Assembly (NCBI GenBank): GCA_016785225.1
Contig: JAFBJZ010000782.1
Span: 1,302,001 to 1,366,000, forward strand
Reading direction: 5' to 3'
DNA from: Psettodes erumei
Lineage: Eukaryota; Chordata; Actinopteri; Pleuronectiformes; Psettodidae
Length of the DNA stretch: 64,000 nt
This document shows, one piece after another, positions 24,765 through 37,185 of the stretch. A model generated the notes under the pieces. It was not told the DNA's origin and did no database searches. It was given only the letters and a program-made list of their open reading frames with translations. The position numbers and the translations under genes are program-made. Numbering within the stretch: the first letter of the stretch is position 1; every line of letters begins with the position of its first letter.

Positions 24765-24766
<2 letters not shown>
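23166..24766. other. Non-coding stretch, nothing recognised
   Basis: About 23300-23780 is compositionally balanced and low in repeats, so it may contain conserved non-coding sequence, but no motif proves it. A nine-C run lies at 23856-23864. A TATAAATA-rich AT tract lies at about 24622-24658. No gene was recognised. Confidence 0.55.

Positions 24767-24824
<58 letters not shown>
24767..24824. repeat. (GT)26 microsatellite with AT tail
   Basis: Twenty-six uninterrupted GT units (24767-24818) run into ATATAT (24819-24824). Confidence 0.97.
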
Positions 24825-24825
<1 letters not shown>

Positions 24826-25036
24826 ATCAAAATTCTTCCTTGTAGTTCACACTGGGAATGTGCACAATATGAAAACTTGGATGACTGCACCAGCTGCATC
24901 ATCTTTCACAATGTAGCTACTGTACATACAGGAATCAGAGGAAAAGAAGTTTAGTTATGATTTATTTAACAATAGCAGTCTGACTCTATAGCATGAAGCT
25001 CTTGAGGGAGGTTTTTTTTTTGGCAGCATTCATTCC

Positions 25037-25201
25037 TTACAACGAGGTGGAGGCGAAGGTGACCCCTGCAGAGCAAGTATCTCCGTCTGAAGCACTTTCC
25101 CTGTAGCTCTTTTCTGCCATGTGGGCCATCAGAAAGCCAGGCTCAATCCACTTTCCTAAATTGCTGCCGTTTAATGGAACACCTTGACCTGACTTCCCTC
25201 C
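25037..25201 (-). CDS. Candidate C-terminal exon, unrecognised protein (unproven)
   Basis: On the minus strand a pyrimidine-rich tract and TTTTTGGCAG give a good splice acceptor, with AG at 25203-25202. From 25201 a phase-0 frame of 54 codons runs to TAA at 25037-25039. The peptide begins GGKSGQGVPLNG, contains KWIEPGFLMAHM and ends in STSL, which has the form of a class I PDZ-binding C-terminus. An AATAAA lies about 70 bases downstream (TTTATT on the plus strand, 24961-24966). The exon is GC-richer than its flanks. It is phase-compatible with a candidate exon at 27628-27701. I recognise no family. A frame of this length is open by chance in several percent of cases, so this is a hypothesis only. 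Confidence 0.22.
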   Translation of the reverse strand, partial: GGKSGQGVPLNGSNLGKWIEPGFLMAHMAEKSYRESASDGDTCSAGVTFASTSL

Positions 25202-27627
25202 CTGCCAAAAATAAATAAAGAAGTTATTGGTAAAAATAAGGCCTTCCAACAAAGGTGATGCCTGTGGAAGATTGAACACATCCAACACTGCTTTTACTGA
25301 ATTGCTGGACAGATGCTTTTATTTCAGAGATCTTCAGTAGGCGAAATAACTGTTTTCTCTCTTCCTATAGAGATAAAAAAAAAAATACTTTAATACAGTA
25401 TGTAGGGAAACACAAAAAAATCAGCGTTAAGCAAACTGTTTACACAATAAGTCACTTCTTGTTCACATGCACCCTGATATCGTAGATGTCTGACCTTATC
25501 CAAAGGTGAAATGCAGGCACAAAATTTTTGCGTTTTGCTTAGCCCTCGGTGGAAGAAGGAGCACCTTGTTGCATGACCTGCAGCAACGAGTGCTGAAGTA
25601 TGAAGTTCACATGAGGGCAAGAAGGGCAAAAAGAGTGTTTTCTGCACTAGAAAGTAGAAGCTGTTTCTTTATTTTCTTTTTAAAAAAACATTCCTTGTTT
25701 CTATGTTTTGGGCACATTTTGGGCTGGTTATTCCTGCAAAATTTAGAAGCTGTAAAACCCACATAGAAATACAGTACCTCAGTATGAGTCCTTTTTTGAA
25801 GGAGCTGAAAAAAGAATCTTTTGTAACCCAGGCTCTTTTCATTCAAGTTGATTGTCTTCCACCATTTGTACAGTAATCCCTTCAGATTCTCGATCTTGCT
25901 GAAAAATAGTCTTGTTTAAACATGAACAGTTTGAAATATTTTTTCTCTCAGGATTTAACACCTCAGAGAGCTCTGATGAGAATTTAAATGTAACTGGCTG
26001 TAAAATGTCCCACACATTAAATTAAGCCACCAAGAATCTAATTAGCATTGACTGCTTATTTGAGTGACAACTTGTTTATACAATGCGTCAATAAGGCAGT
26101 GATGTCTGCCAAAACCAAAGGGATACAATAAAGTCCCAGTTCTTATCCAGTGGCTTAGTGGTTAGAGAACCTTGCTTATGAAATTATCCAAATAAAAGGG
26201 TTGCCAGAGAACTTCATCAACATTGATTGACATTATTACTTACATCAAAAACACAATTTCTGTTTAGTCTTCAAGAGAGACAAAATATAGTTTAGTTTTT
26301 TTCTCAATGAGGCTACAGTGTTGAGTCTGCACTGTGGGCATTCAGACTGGTGAAGGTGAACTATTTATTGTAGTCTTTCACTAGTATCAGCCAGATATGT
26401 TGCAATGGATGAAAAGCAAAAGAGGTGGGATTACAGTTCCATCAAGGGTGGACCTTTTGATCTTGGCTGGAGCCCCACTTGCCTGCTGGGTGGACTTCCA
26501 AGGCAAACTGAGAGGCCAGTGCAAGCAGCAGGGTGGACCTGGGATGGAAGCCAGCTGCTGTAGGTGGCTCCATCCAAATGCCAACATTCCAATGATAAAA
26601 CAGAGAAGCTGTGTCATTCACTTATAGTGTAAGACAACCCAATTGCTAATAGATGCAGATATTTCCAATGTTTCTGGGAGAGATTTGAAACTCACTACCT
26701 TTTTTGAAAAGGGAGCAACATTCCAGCTGCAATTAGGATCTTTAGTATGCTAGCACATCAAATGACTATAAAAAAGTATTTTAAACAGAAAATATTCCTA
26801 CTCCTACTGTAAAAACTGAAATGGACTGTTGAAATTAGGGACAGGATTTTCAAATATTATTTGCCTATGGTATATAGCAATTGCAAGCTGTTAATATGTT
26901 TTCAGTTTTCAAAAATGGATTGTATACCATCCAGAGCACAAGTGTAGAAGCTACACAATATGCTGGCATTGAGTGGGAAATAAAATATGTATGGTTATCA
27001 TCAAATATGAAGCTGTAGTCTAAATTAAACTGATTTTGAAATGTAAAATTATTATTTTTACTTTACTTGCAGTACTTTACTTGACTAATGCAAAAACGTG
27101 AAAAATAGCTGTAAATAGCATCATCATCATCATCATCATGTATGAAATTGTAAGAGGTTAGCCAAAAGTGACTTCTGTGTACTTTTGTATTATAATACGA
27201 CTAAAATAAGTGATAGTTTTTGAAATGGAGTTTTGTATACTAAATTGCCATGTTGTACACAAGCAGTGCCAATTGGCTGATCACTGATGGCCAGAAGAAA
27301 GGGAATCTGCTCACACTACTACACACTGCAGCTGGGGGCTGCAGGTACATCATGCAGTAATTTAACCTTGTTGTCTTTTATGAAATTTCTAAAATTGCAT
27401 CTTTCCGCAGCACATTTGGTTCAAATCAAAAGAACTGAAAAAGGAAAGATTAGCTAACCCTGTTTGTTACTTTTAGATGAAAGTTGAACATTACATCCAT
27501 GATATCAATGCACAACAAATAAGCACTCGAGATGCTCAACATAAACATGGCTGGGTCCAGCAGGAGCACAATCAATAGAAGGGCCTCTTCCTTTATTATT
27601 TCCCTCCCTGGTCTCATTCACATATAC
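25202..27627. other. Non-coding stretch, possible intron
   Basis: If the two minus-strand candidate exons are real, this is the 2426-bp intron between them, GT(ATAT) to (TTGGC)AG. Otherwise it is plain non-coding DNA. About 26400-26630 is GC-richer and open on both strands without a recognisable motif. A (CAT)7 repeat lies at 27119-27139. Confidence 0.45.
27119..27139. repeat. (CAT)7 trinucleotide repeat
   Basis: Seven uninterrupted CAT units. Confidence 0.97.
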
Positions 27628-27701
27628 CGATCCTGTTGGTACAATATAATCTGACTGAGATGGCACCGTTCCGACGTCCAGCCCACCAGGCTTATAGATT
27701 A
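27628..27701 (-). CDS. Candidate internal exon, unrecognised (unproven)
   Basis: On the minus strand a T-rich tract (CCTGTTGTTTTTTCC) leads to AAAAAAGGCAG as a possible acceptor. Then 74 open bases reach GGATCG, followed by a GTATAT donor at 27627-27622. The frame enters in phase 1 and leaves in phase 0, matching the phase-0 start of the candidate exon at 25201. The peptide reads VIYKPGGLDVG, then QSDYIVPTGS. The frame also stays open past the donor to about 27505, so the splice is not required by a stop. No family was recognised. Confidence 0.15.
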
Positions 27702-29242
27702 CTGCCTTTTTTATTGGAAAAAACAACAGGACAAGAACCAGATTTAGTCATGATTGGAAAAACTATAAGGTGCATGCCTTGCTTCTTCAGATGAGATACG
27801 CAACAGGCAGGCTCGCTAAGACTATGCATCGCCTGTCAAGTATGCCAGTTCCTTTTAGCATCACAAAGACAGTACAGTTTATTTGCAGTGGTTTACAAAT
27901 GTCTCACGCAGTTATATACCAAATTGTATCAAGTAATGAGCAATTACTAAGGACTTTTGAGAAAGAATGTGTGTATGTTGTAATGAGTTCTTTTTAACTT
28001 CTTTGTATATTTTTAAAGAAATCTAGTTTTGTGACTTTATGAAAAGTAGCTTTTATCAGGTTACTAAGCTTTTTCCTTTCCTCGCAGTGATACAGTAGCA
28101 TCTTGTCTGATCTCAAAGGATCCTGTGTCCAAGGACAGATTGTAGACACTTCCAAGATGTTAGTATGAGTGTGGGTGCTAAAGGGGGCAGGGAGATTGTT
28201 TGTCAAATATATACATGCACTGACTTTTTAATTGAATGACACTTGAGAAACTCAGCAGCATCTTGTGTTTCCAAAAAAGCAATGTCCTTATAGAAAATCC
28301 AGACCTATCCGTGAACAGCTTTCATTTAACTGTTTCAACTAGTCCAACAAATACAATTCTGTTCAGCACCATTATGGTGGCAGTTTACAGACAAAAGCTC
28401 ACCATTAAACTTTCTGTCTTCTTAGCCTTTCCAAGCAGCAGAATATATCACAGGGGCCACTTAATTTTTTTTTCCTGCATGAATGCAGCAAATCTGCTGA
28501 GCAAAGCCCTATCTGAGGTGATCTTATGCACTAAATTATATTTTTTAAGCATCTTTTTGGAATGTGCTTATTTCAGTTATTAGATTTCTTTAGTACATTA
28601 CATTTTTTCAAGATGCTCATTTTATACTGTGATGATCACAGGGTACGCTCAGTTTCTTGTTCACTGTTACCCTAGTAACAACAAAGTTTTACCTCTGGCC
28701 GAAATGTTTGTTCATGTCTTACAGCCAAACTTCACCAGCTGGTCTGAGTTGTAAACACTGTCCTCACTTACTTGCTTTTAATTTCTATGTAAAAACCTGG
28801 TTTACCTTCTCTTTTCACCACATTTGCCATTTTCTTGGTGGGTTTTTTTGGGGATGGGGGGCTGGGGGTTGATGAGGCAGGATTTGCTGGCGTATTAGAT
28901 GGATGGTGCAGGAAATGGATCACTTGCTTTGATTAAAGCACCCTGCTTGGCTGGCTTTGCACATCATAATCTAAGAATGGATTACACTGCAGTAATGTGG
29001 GTCACAATATTTAGCAACAGTGAAGGCAAAGTCACTGCAGTGCAGTGCATGGGCAACGACACTCACAGGGAAGATTACAGTGAGATGTAGCCGTGTGATT
29101 TAAAGTGTGGACTGTATACAGAAACTCACTTTTTTCCATTGAGAAGTGATTTTTCCCACTGCAACCATCTACTGTATATCACTCCTTTTTCTCCTGCCTC
29201 TAAATGTAAGGTGAGTGTGATGATGGCTGTGCAAAGTGGACC
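27702..29242. other. Non-coding stretch, nothing recognised
   Basis: AT-rich sequence with no gene or element identified. A G-rich tract lies at about 28835-28870 (GGTGGG...GGGGGGCTGGGGG). Confidence 0.65.
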
Positions 29243-29265
29243 TGTGTGTGTGTGTGTGTGTGTGT
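29243..29265. repeat. (TG)n microsatellite
   Basis: About eleven TG units, uninterrupted. Some 250 bases to the right an 11-G run occupies 29503-29513. Confidence 0.95.
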
Positions 29266-29859
29266 TTCATCCACAAATTCCTGTGCATGTGATAGAGTGC
29301 GCAGAGTTATTGACCTCTAGCGAGGGAGGAGCATTAATGTCCAGCGTGCCGTGAAACCAGCCTACACCCCGTGTCCAAGGTGACTGGCACTGCCCTGTCC
29401 CATGGCACACTTCTGCCTCTGATGGATTGACTGGGCCTTGGAGAAGGACCTCTGGTCGTCTATAATGTCTTTTTTCTGTCCATGTGTATGCTAGTGTAAG
29501 GCGGGGGGGGGGGAAGCACAACTTTTAATTGTCTGCAGAATAAGTTTTGTTTCAGCTATCTTCTTGCATCACTTGTAAAGCTGTTGTTCTCCTAGTAACT
29601 CCTCAGGAACATTTATCAAGGCAGGGACTCACCCCCCATGCCTCATGCTAATGAATCCCTGTACTCCTTCCTCTCCCTAATGATCCTCAGGAAATGCTCC
29701 CCTCTTGTCTCTCTCTTATCACTATCTCCCATGCTCCTTTAATTTATCTAACACACACTTTCATTTAAGTAATGTATAAATGAAATGTGCCTGCAACATT
29801 TTCTTCCCATCATGTTCTCCTTATCGTCCCCCCTCTTTCTCTCCATGCACTTCCCTTAC

Positions 29860-30200
29860 TCATGATTTAATGGATGAGCCGAACACCCGCAGGATGGCGC
29901 TGCACTCATACACAATAATGCATTGCACATGCCAGTTTGCCGATTTATGGGATGAGTTATTGATTTCCCCCTCATCATATGCGAAGGCAGGAACAAGAGA
30001 AAACTGCTAACATATCAAGTTGGGGATTTGACAGATGTGGCCGATGACTTTCAGCACATATTGGCTGTGTGCATGGGTCTGTTCATGTGATGGTTACATA
30101 GCTGATATACCGTCAGATTGTACAGTTTGTAATGCTCATCGTTGCTGCTTATGCATGCTAATTAACCTGCTGAGTGGCAAGACCAAGTTGTAATGAAAAC
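29860..30200. promoter_or_regulatory. Candidate conserved enhancer with octamer/homeodomain site
   Basis: This is a stretch of mixed composition without simple repeats. It includes ATGCATGCTAATTAA at 30151-30165, an overlapping POU-octamer-like and homeodomain core. It also has a TTATTGATTT at about 29957 and a TTGACAGATGTGG (TGACAG plus E-box) at about 30029. This density of developmental-factor motifs is typical of vertebrate conserved non-coding elements. Conservation cannot be tested here, so the role is inferred. Confidence 0.28.
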
Positions 30201-30732
30201 ATTTGAGTATCTGAGCCATCATATTGCTGATACAATTTGCATGTGCAACATTTTCTGTATGTATTTTCTTAAATGCGTGTTTAGATATTGTGAGCAGGTT
30301 AAGCATGGCTGATGTAAAATTAATTTTAAAAGTTTTTAAAAAAATGATGACTTTTTAAAAAAACATTAAACAATTGGTGTAATGTTTGTTCCGATGGTAA
30401 AATGATGATTATCTTCAGCTGCAACCCCAGAGCAGTATGATGTTACTCCTGCATTTGCCTGTGACAGATGAGTCAATGTTCCCACAGCAACAAGAGCAGT
30501 TCTTAAATGTTATGAATGACCAATGCTGCCATTTGCCTTAATTTCTTGCATATGTTATGTGTTTTTTTAGGTTTGCAAGGAGTATACATTAATATAGATG
30601 ATCAAATATTACAGTTTTGTTACATTAGTTAGAAACAATGTCATTTTTTGCATTTAATCAACTACTTGAATATAGGTCTATGCCAAAGTAATATAATTTC
30701 CATTGATGAAGAAAACCTCTCAAACTCCTTAC

Positions 30733-30736
<4 letters not shown>

Positions 30737-30773
<37 letters not shown>
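30737..30773. repeat. (TG)n microsatellite
   Basis: About eighteen uninterrupted TG units followed by ACATAT. Confidence 0.97.
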
Positions 30774-30775
<2 letters not shown>

Positions 30776-33700
30776 ATATTTATGGCTTTATGCAAACCAC
30801 TCATCTTCTTCCTCACTGTATAGTTTCCCCATCAGTGCTGACTGATAAGCTGCTTTGACCCTGTGTGTCTACATGTCCCTGCAGTCGATGGAGATGATGA
30901 TCAATGTTTCAAGTGACATTTCTCAGCTAATAACCTCTTATCCTATTGATTCCCTGCCCAGATACCCTGCTCTGCTCTCTTGCAACAAATGGATTTTGTC
31001 CCCTGCTGTCCTTCTACCCACCCATCTTCTTTTCTCATGTTTCTGTATTTCATAGAATATCTCACATATACACCAAGGACCTCTTTTACTCCTTTTTAAT
31101 ACTCCATATAGAACACCCCCAGGGCTCAACTCCACCACAAATTAAAACCAAATAATACTGTTTTTAGAGAGTGGCCCACTTCAGAAGTCACCTTCTAGTT
31201 TGCCTACAGGAATGACTGTCACTGCAGTTGTACTACATCTGAAAGGGCAGAAAAGGGAAGGAATTGAAACAGAGTCCTGCCAAATAGCCAGTTGTGAGTT
31301 ACCAGACTCTTTGAGGGGCTTCTCAAAGGAAATGATGTTTCTGCATGCCCATATCACAAAGGCAATCACTGCACACTCACTCACATCTTAATTAAAAACT
31401 GTTGGCATACGACGGCCGCCGGTTTTGCTCGCAATTTTCACATTCTTTTTGAAGAAATTCAGTTTCTTCACTGTGCAACTTTTAGTCTGAATACTTTTCT
31501 CTTTTAATGTTTTGTGTTGACACACTCGAGGAAAAAAAATTAACCAAGGTGAAAATGGTTCAAGGATTAGTGGAGAGACTTTAGTCGTGTACTAATAAAC
31601 AAAGCACTTAACAGTGACTGAAAGCAATTGGTGAGTTAAAATTACACAATGTTGTAGACACACTAACTTCTCAGCATCTCAGTCTGCTATTAACCCCCTG
31701 TACAGATTTTAACCCTAAAAGCAATCCAGTGTGAAACATTTAATTTGCTGAATGCCTAAATGTTGACACACGTGCAACAACAAAACTAAAATGTTCCCTT
31801 TCCAACCAGAGCTTTAAAAGCTACTTTTACTTGTTTGTTCACATTTGTCCTTGTGGTGGCTCTTTTTAGTTTTATCTACTAAGATTGGTATTGTGATTTC
31901 TGATAAATCAGTATTCACTTCATTCACACATCCGTCCAGGATTTTCTGCCCACATATCTCTGTGCAAATGTTGACAGCAGCATTCCAGACAAAACAAGCA
32001 TGACAGACCATCATTTAGTCATTCCGGTTATTTCCATGATTGATCACCCTGTACTGTATTATGCGGAATAAGAATGTCTATAACCCACCAATCGAGACAC
32101 TTGCATTTAAGATGACAGTCCATAAATGGCTATAAAGTGTAAAAACATTAAAATGTAAAATGTTAGACATTTATGGTCCTACATCATTTTGCCAAAAGAG
32201 GTGTGGTTACTCATATCACTGCAAAATATAAATCTGCCACAGACAGAACCAAACACCAACATTTAGAGGGAGAAATTAATAAATGACCTGGAATTAAAAA
32301 GTATAATGTTGATTTTAATCTGTATTAAGTAAAATAAACTTCTCGCCTGCAAAGTCTGCAAATTAGCCCATATATGTGTTTGGACACACCATAGGCCTGT
32401 TAAAATATGAATACACATCATAACTGTCACATAATCCCTCCTAACACCAAAACACTTTTTTCCCTGTTATGGTCAGTAAGGCAGGATGGCATTTTGAATT
32501 CTTATTCATGTGGATAATATTGAGAATGTACAGTGGAGGATTTACCAGCTCACATCAAATTAGAGTAGCTTGAGTGTTAACACAAAATTTATCATGAAGG
32601 CTGAAAAGGAGAATGAAATAGCTGTGCATTGAATTATGTAAACATTGTTAAAAATAGACTGTTTAACAGTGAATATAAAATTGCACTGCATTACCTATTG
32701 CTGAAAATCATATTTGTTCATCCCACAAGCTATACTTTGCCATTTAAATTAAATGTCTTTGCTATGTTTAGCTCGGTTATGTAGAAAAATACATTAAGTG
32801 TGATATAGAAGAAGGAACAGATAGTTAATAACATGTCCTCATCAGGTAGGGAATTTCACTTGACAATTTGTACTTTCTAATGATACAGGTTAATACCTCA
32901 ACGAAAGTTTTACATAACAGGATGTCGTACAAATACAAATTAACTGCATTATTCATCAAACCAATATAATGAAGGCTTCTGCAAGCATGAAAAGCATTTT
33001 GGTTTCTTGCTCTTCTGTTTGTCTGATAATGACAAAGGATGTTATATTTGTATGTACTTCTGCACCTCTTAATAATTCAGATCATATTCCACCCCATTGT
33101 TTTATCATTGTAAAGATGTTTTAGTTTTGAAATGCCTAATGTCTAAATGCCAGTTTTATAATGTCATCAATCTTGCAGTGGATTAGTATTACTTGCTCAT
33201 ACTTTGCTATACTGCTTAAAGATGAATTGCATTCAATTGATGCTAATCAGTGATTATTTTGATGAACAAAAGAAATGCATACTGTTTGAGGAGCTTCAAA
33301 TCCACTTTCTGTGTATGTCATATACATTAAGCCTTTTACATGACACTGATGCCTTTTCCATCGTCTTTTGATGCCCCTTCACAAGTGGTAAAGAAACTGA
33401 GGAACAGAAAGGTATAGTGTTGTCTGTTCCCTTTTATTTCTTGTTTCCACTGTGTGGTGATGAGCTATGAATCTTCATTAAGTAAAATTCCCCATGCCAG
33501 AAAACTGGTACACCAATTCCATGCCAATGTCAATCACTGACATTGAGTAGTGTTGCAGAATAATTTAGAGGGAAGTGCAAATTTGGCCATTTAAAGGTAG
33601 GCATTTGGAAAATCTGGACAATGGTAGTGTAAGAAGTCACCCTCATAATATTCATTAAGTTGTTGAGACTTCAGAGGTTGAGATGGTACCTGGGAATACA

Positions 33701-34289
33701 TCTGAATGGTGGACAGCCAATAATGAGGCTGTGTACTGGAAGGGCCCGGAAGACTTTATCTATATTAACCAATTACTGGTTCAGTGTATATCAATTAAAT
33801 GTATATCCCCCCCTCTAATTCTTCATCAGTTATCAATATCAAACCATGCCATTAATGAGGAATGAGCCATAAAGTAAATTTTAGCATTTTATTAAACATA
33901 TTCACATTACAGAGCATGAAATGCTTGTTTTGTTTTGTTCTGTTTTATATTCCAGCAAAGATTTGAATGTCATTTTAAAATTTAATGAAGCTTCACACCC
34001 ACACACTTTTAGCCTTCATACATTAAATGTTAATATGACATTGTGGCAGGGCTAACGTTCTCCTACATTGTGTGCACCTTTCATATTGGAGTATGTATCA
34101 GCTGTGCAGTCAGCACAGTACATCAGTTTAATTGGTGGTTATATCACAGAGAACTGTATTAGATTAACAAGGAATTTGCACATCCAATACTATGAGGTAT
34201 ATGTTTGATTTTCTTCTGAAATTCTTTTTGTAGCACAGTACAGGTGATAGGGTGTTTTCCTATCTCACCAAATCTATTTTGTGTGACTC
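30774..34289. other. Non-coding stretch, nothing recognised
   Basis: A long AT-rich stretch, especially from about 32000 to 34000. No gene, simple repeat longer than 12 bases or recognisable mobile element was found. Open frames are all under 70 codons. Confidence 0.65.
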
Positions 34290-34620
34290 AAGAAGACTGT
34301 AAATCTTCTGTTGCTCCAGTTCATTCATGGAGTGCTGCAGGTATCAGTCCTTGATCCTTTTACTATTTTCTTTCTATAGTACATGTTTAGGTCAAATATT
34401 TCACATGCATCCAGTTTACATCATTATGCAGATGATCTTCTGAGTCCAATGATTTCATAGAACTGAGCAACCTACAGAAGACAAAAATGTGTTCCCTCAA
34501 ACTATCCTTTTGTATCTTTTTTCAACTGGATGTGTGACTGCAGCCTGAGAGTACAGTGACCATGTACTTAAGGCTTTGTTTACCATCCAGTCATTGATGT
34601 GTTGCAATGCTTCTCAGTTC
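34290..34620 (+). mobile_element. LINE reverse-transcriptase fragment, Rex1/L2-like
   Basis: The bases at about 34328-34365 (GGAGTGCTGCAGGTATCAGT then CTTGATCC) are a degraded copy of the reverse-transcriptase motif GVPQGSVLGP. Some 75 bases later TTACATCATTATGCAGATGAT (34415-34435) corresponds to the catalytic FHxYADD box. About 34570-34615 matches the later VIHxxxxSRLDYCNA region. The order and spacing are right for a plus-strand LINE ORF2 with internal deletions. Stops and frameshifts abound, so it is dead. Both the 5' part and the 3' tail are missing or unrecognisable. Confidence 0.6.
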
Positions 34621-36945
34621 CAGCCACAACATAATGACATGGGAAATCTGTGCAAAGGAGGTTCTAGAATGTTGTGGTTTGCCTCTTGTCATTTAACAAA
34701 GATTTCATGCTCTGGTGAAGGTCAGAGACTGAAAGGTTAGACTGATACACCACGGTACGTCGAGAAGAGGCGTTTGAGCTAGTGGCTCTTGTGCTGTCAT
34801 CTAAAGACCCAGCTGACCTGTTGCATGCTACCTCCTCTGATCGTACATGTAGCTGCTGAGGCTCAGACTGTACCCTTTTTGCATCTCATACAATTTCTAT
34901 TTTCATTTTTTTTGAAAATGTACTTAGAGGGCTCTATCCTCTTGGCCTTGTTGAACATTGTAATGTGCCACTTTCCCACACAGAGAAAGAAGAATATTGT
35001 AGGGGATGTTGGGGACAAAGTGAGACAAAGACAGAGAAAAAAGCAGTGAGAGATGGAGAGGGGGAGAGGTTGGGCACTGCCTAACATTTAATGAGCTGAT
35101 GTGGATAAATTTGTCAGCACTGTAAGTTTCAGGATTCTGTGAAGGGAGAGCAGCCTCTCACATAAAGAAATAAGAGCTTAATTAACAGAGGTAAAGTCAT
35201 TCTTAAAGCTTTGATCAGGGGAGTCTAGATTTTGTGGACTTTTTTCAAGTGTTTCGATTCCCCAAACTGTATGTTTTGAAGGTGAAACACACACAGTTCT
35301 CGCAACTGAATTATGTTTTTCTTCACACCTTCCTGGGCTCAGGTTCAAAAAAGGTAACTTGACAAGTCTGAAATGTGTATAGTTGTCAGTAAGCTTGCTA
35401 ATTTCTGTAATGGGTTTGTGATGGTGATGTAGAGGCTGAAAAACATTGATTAAGGTGCCATTTTCAATGTTTTGTTCTTTCAGGTTCTTGGAGCACAGAG
35501 GTTTTTGTAAAGAAAAAACCCCAAAACCTTTTGCACCTCTTGCAAACTTTTAATAACTCGTTATTTCCTGTCATAGTACAACACTTTTTCATCAAATAAA
35601 TAATATAATAACCATGAAATGTGAATGTGCTTTAGTTCTGTTAAGTGTTCTACAGTGTGGAAAATGGCACCATAGGGGATTAAAATCATGTTGTGTTAGA
35701 TGTAGAATAGAAATAATGCAAATAATGAGGATATGAGAACAGGAACACAAAGGCAGCGCCTTAAATGAGTGCATGTGAAAAGGCATCAAGCAAATGAAGC
35801 ATATCAAAAGTGTTTTCAGGTCTTGCATGTTCCACACTTGTGCTTAATTTATGAGTAAATGATTAATGTACAGAGCAAGGCTGGAAAATTTGGAACTCAA
35901 CCTTGTGAACATTTCATTACGGAGCTGTGAAACACTGGAAACATGCTTTTTCAATTAAGCAGCTAAGTGGAACTGATTATGACATACTCATCAAAATGTG
36001 ATTCACTTAAATGACTGTCACAACCCCTACCATTCACCCTCATAACAGTGCAAGTTCATTTGCTCAACACAGGTCATACAGTATATAGGTTCAGCTATAT
36101 TCAAAAATAACTCCTTGATCTTCTGTCATATATTTAGTACAAAAATAAATTTCTATGTACAATCAAAAACTTGTTTTTTCTTTTCCTTGTATTTTCTTTT
36201 GTCAGTGGAAGAAATAAACAAAGGTAGAGACATAAAAATGTAAATCCAGGAATAAATCAGACAAAAAGACACAAAAGGGTCGCGGATTAGGGAGGCGGAG
36301 GAGGTGACAGAGGGAAAGAGACTGTGCACAAAGTGAAACCAAACATTCTCTCTTCTGTTTCCTCAAGCGGTTCATGCCTCTTCTTCCATTAACCTCCACG
36401 ATGACAAGAAGAAAACAAACGGATACTCCCCTCCTTTCTCTCCTGCACCCAGTAGCGCATGTAGTGCTGAGGTGGGGAACGGATCATGGGCGACACAGAT
36501 TAGGAGTCTACAGGGTTCCCTTCATCTGGCTGGATGCAGCTGGAGGGCCGATTAGACAACCCAAGCGTGGGTGAGGAAGGGATGCCCGATACTATCACAG
36601 CCTCTCAAACTCATTTCTTCACAGGGAACTTGGCAGAATACCGTGAAATTGATCAAGCTCCACCGAAAAGATGTTGTGGTGTTTGTGTGACATCTCAAAG
36701 GACAGAAATGAGGATAACTACTATATGAAGATGCCTGCAGGTCATGAAAAACCGTTGTCATTTATCATATTCACTTAAGCCAATTTGGTCATTTTACCCC
36801 ATTTATGTTGGTCTTCTGTGTATACAGTTGTATTTTTTTTGGGGCACCTTTACCCTAACTTCACAATATAATAACACTTTTCGGCACAAACTCAGCTACA
36901 AACCTGTTTAACAGTGTGTTGAATTGAATGAAATATCAAGCTGTT
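34621..36945. other. Non-coding stretch, nothing recognised
   Basis: A purine-rich tract at about 35000-35070 is followed by a CTTAATTAAC site near 35178. The block at 36260-36740 is GC-richer. It includes a weak acceptor-like TTTCTTCACAG (36616-36626) before an open plus-strand frame, but nothing identifiable. Confidence 0.55.
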
Positions 36946-36961
36946 ATTTAAAAAAAAAAAA

Positions 36962-37185
36962 GACATTTTCTTTCAGTTCATTCAGTTCATCTTGCTTTGG
37001 GGCTTGGTACCCAATCTCAATATTTGGGGGTGATGATGAAACCACCCCCAAGCTGACCTGGTGCCCTGGCTCCCCCTTGCCGTAGCATATTTTTTGTACC
37101 GTGGATGAGGTACAACGCTGTACCTCCTCAATCTCTAGTTCCGATAGCAACTTCCTCTTGCAGATGTTCGAGCACTGAGGCCCAC
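36962..37185 (-). other. Coding-like segment of unknown origin
   Basis: On the minus strand the frame is open from about 37180 to 36944, roughly 75 codons. The segment is GC-richer than its AT-rich flanks. The peptide contains KRKLLSELEIEEVQ, KGEPGHQVSLG and PPNIEIGYQAPKQDEL, with a normal mix of charged and polar residues. A small inverted repeat GAGGTAC/GTACCTC sits inside. It might be a captured gene fragment or part of an unnamed transposon. No family was recognised, and no ATG or splice sites make a convincing gene. Confidence 0.25.

Noticed and set aside
25037..25201. Assignment of the STSL-ending candidate exon to a protocadherin-15 type cytoplasmic end
   Set aside because: Only the last four residues agree with what I recall of that family. 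The rest of the peptide does not, so no name is given.
27480..27620. Alternative minus-strand frame giving a hydrophobic, membrane-like stretch
   Set aside because: A T-rich strand read in any frame gives Leu/Ile/Phe-rich peptides. There is no supporting start or splice structure.
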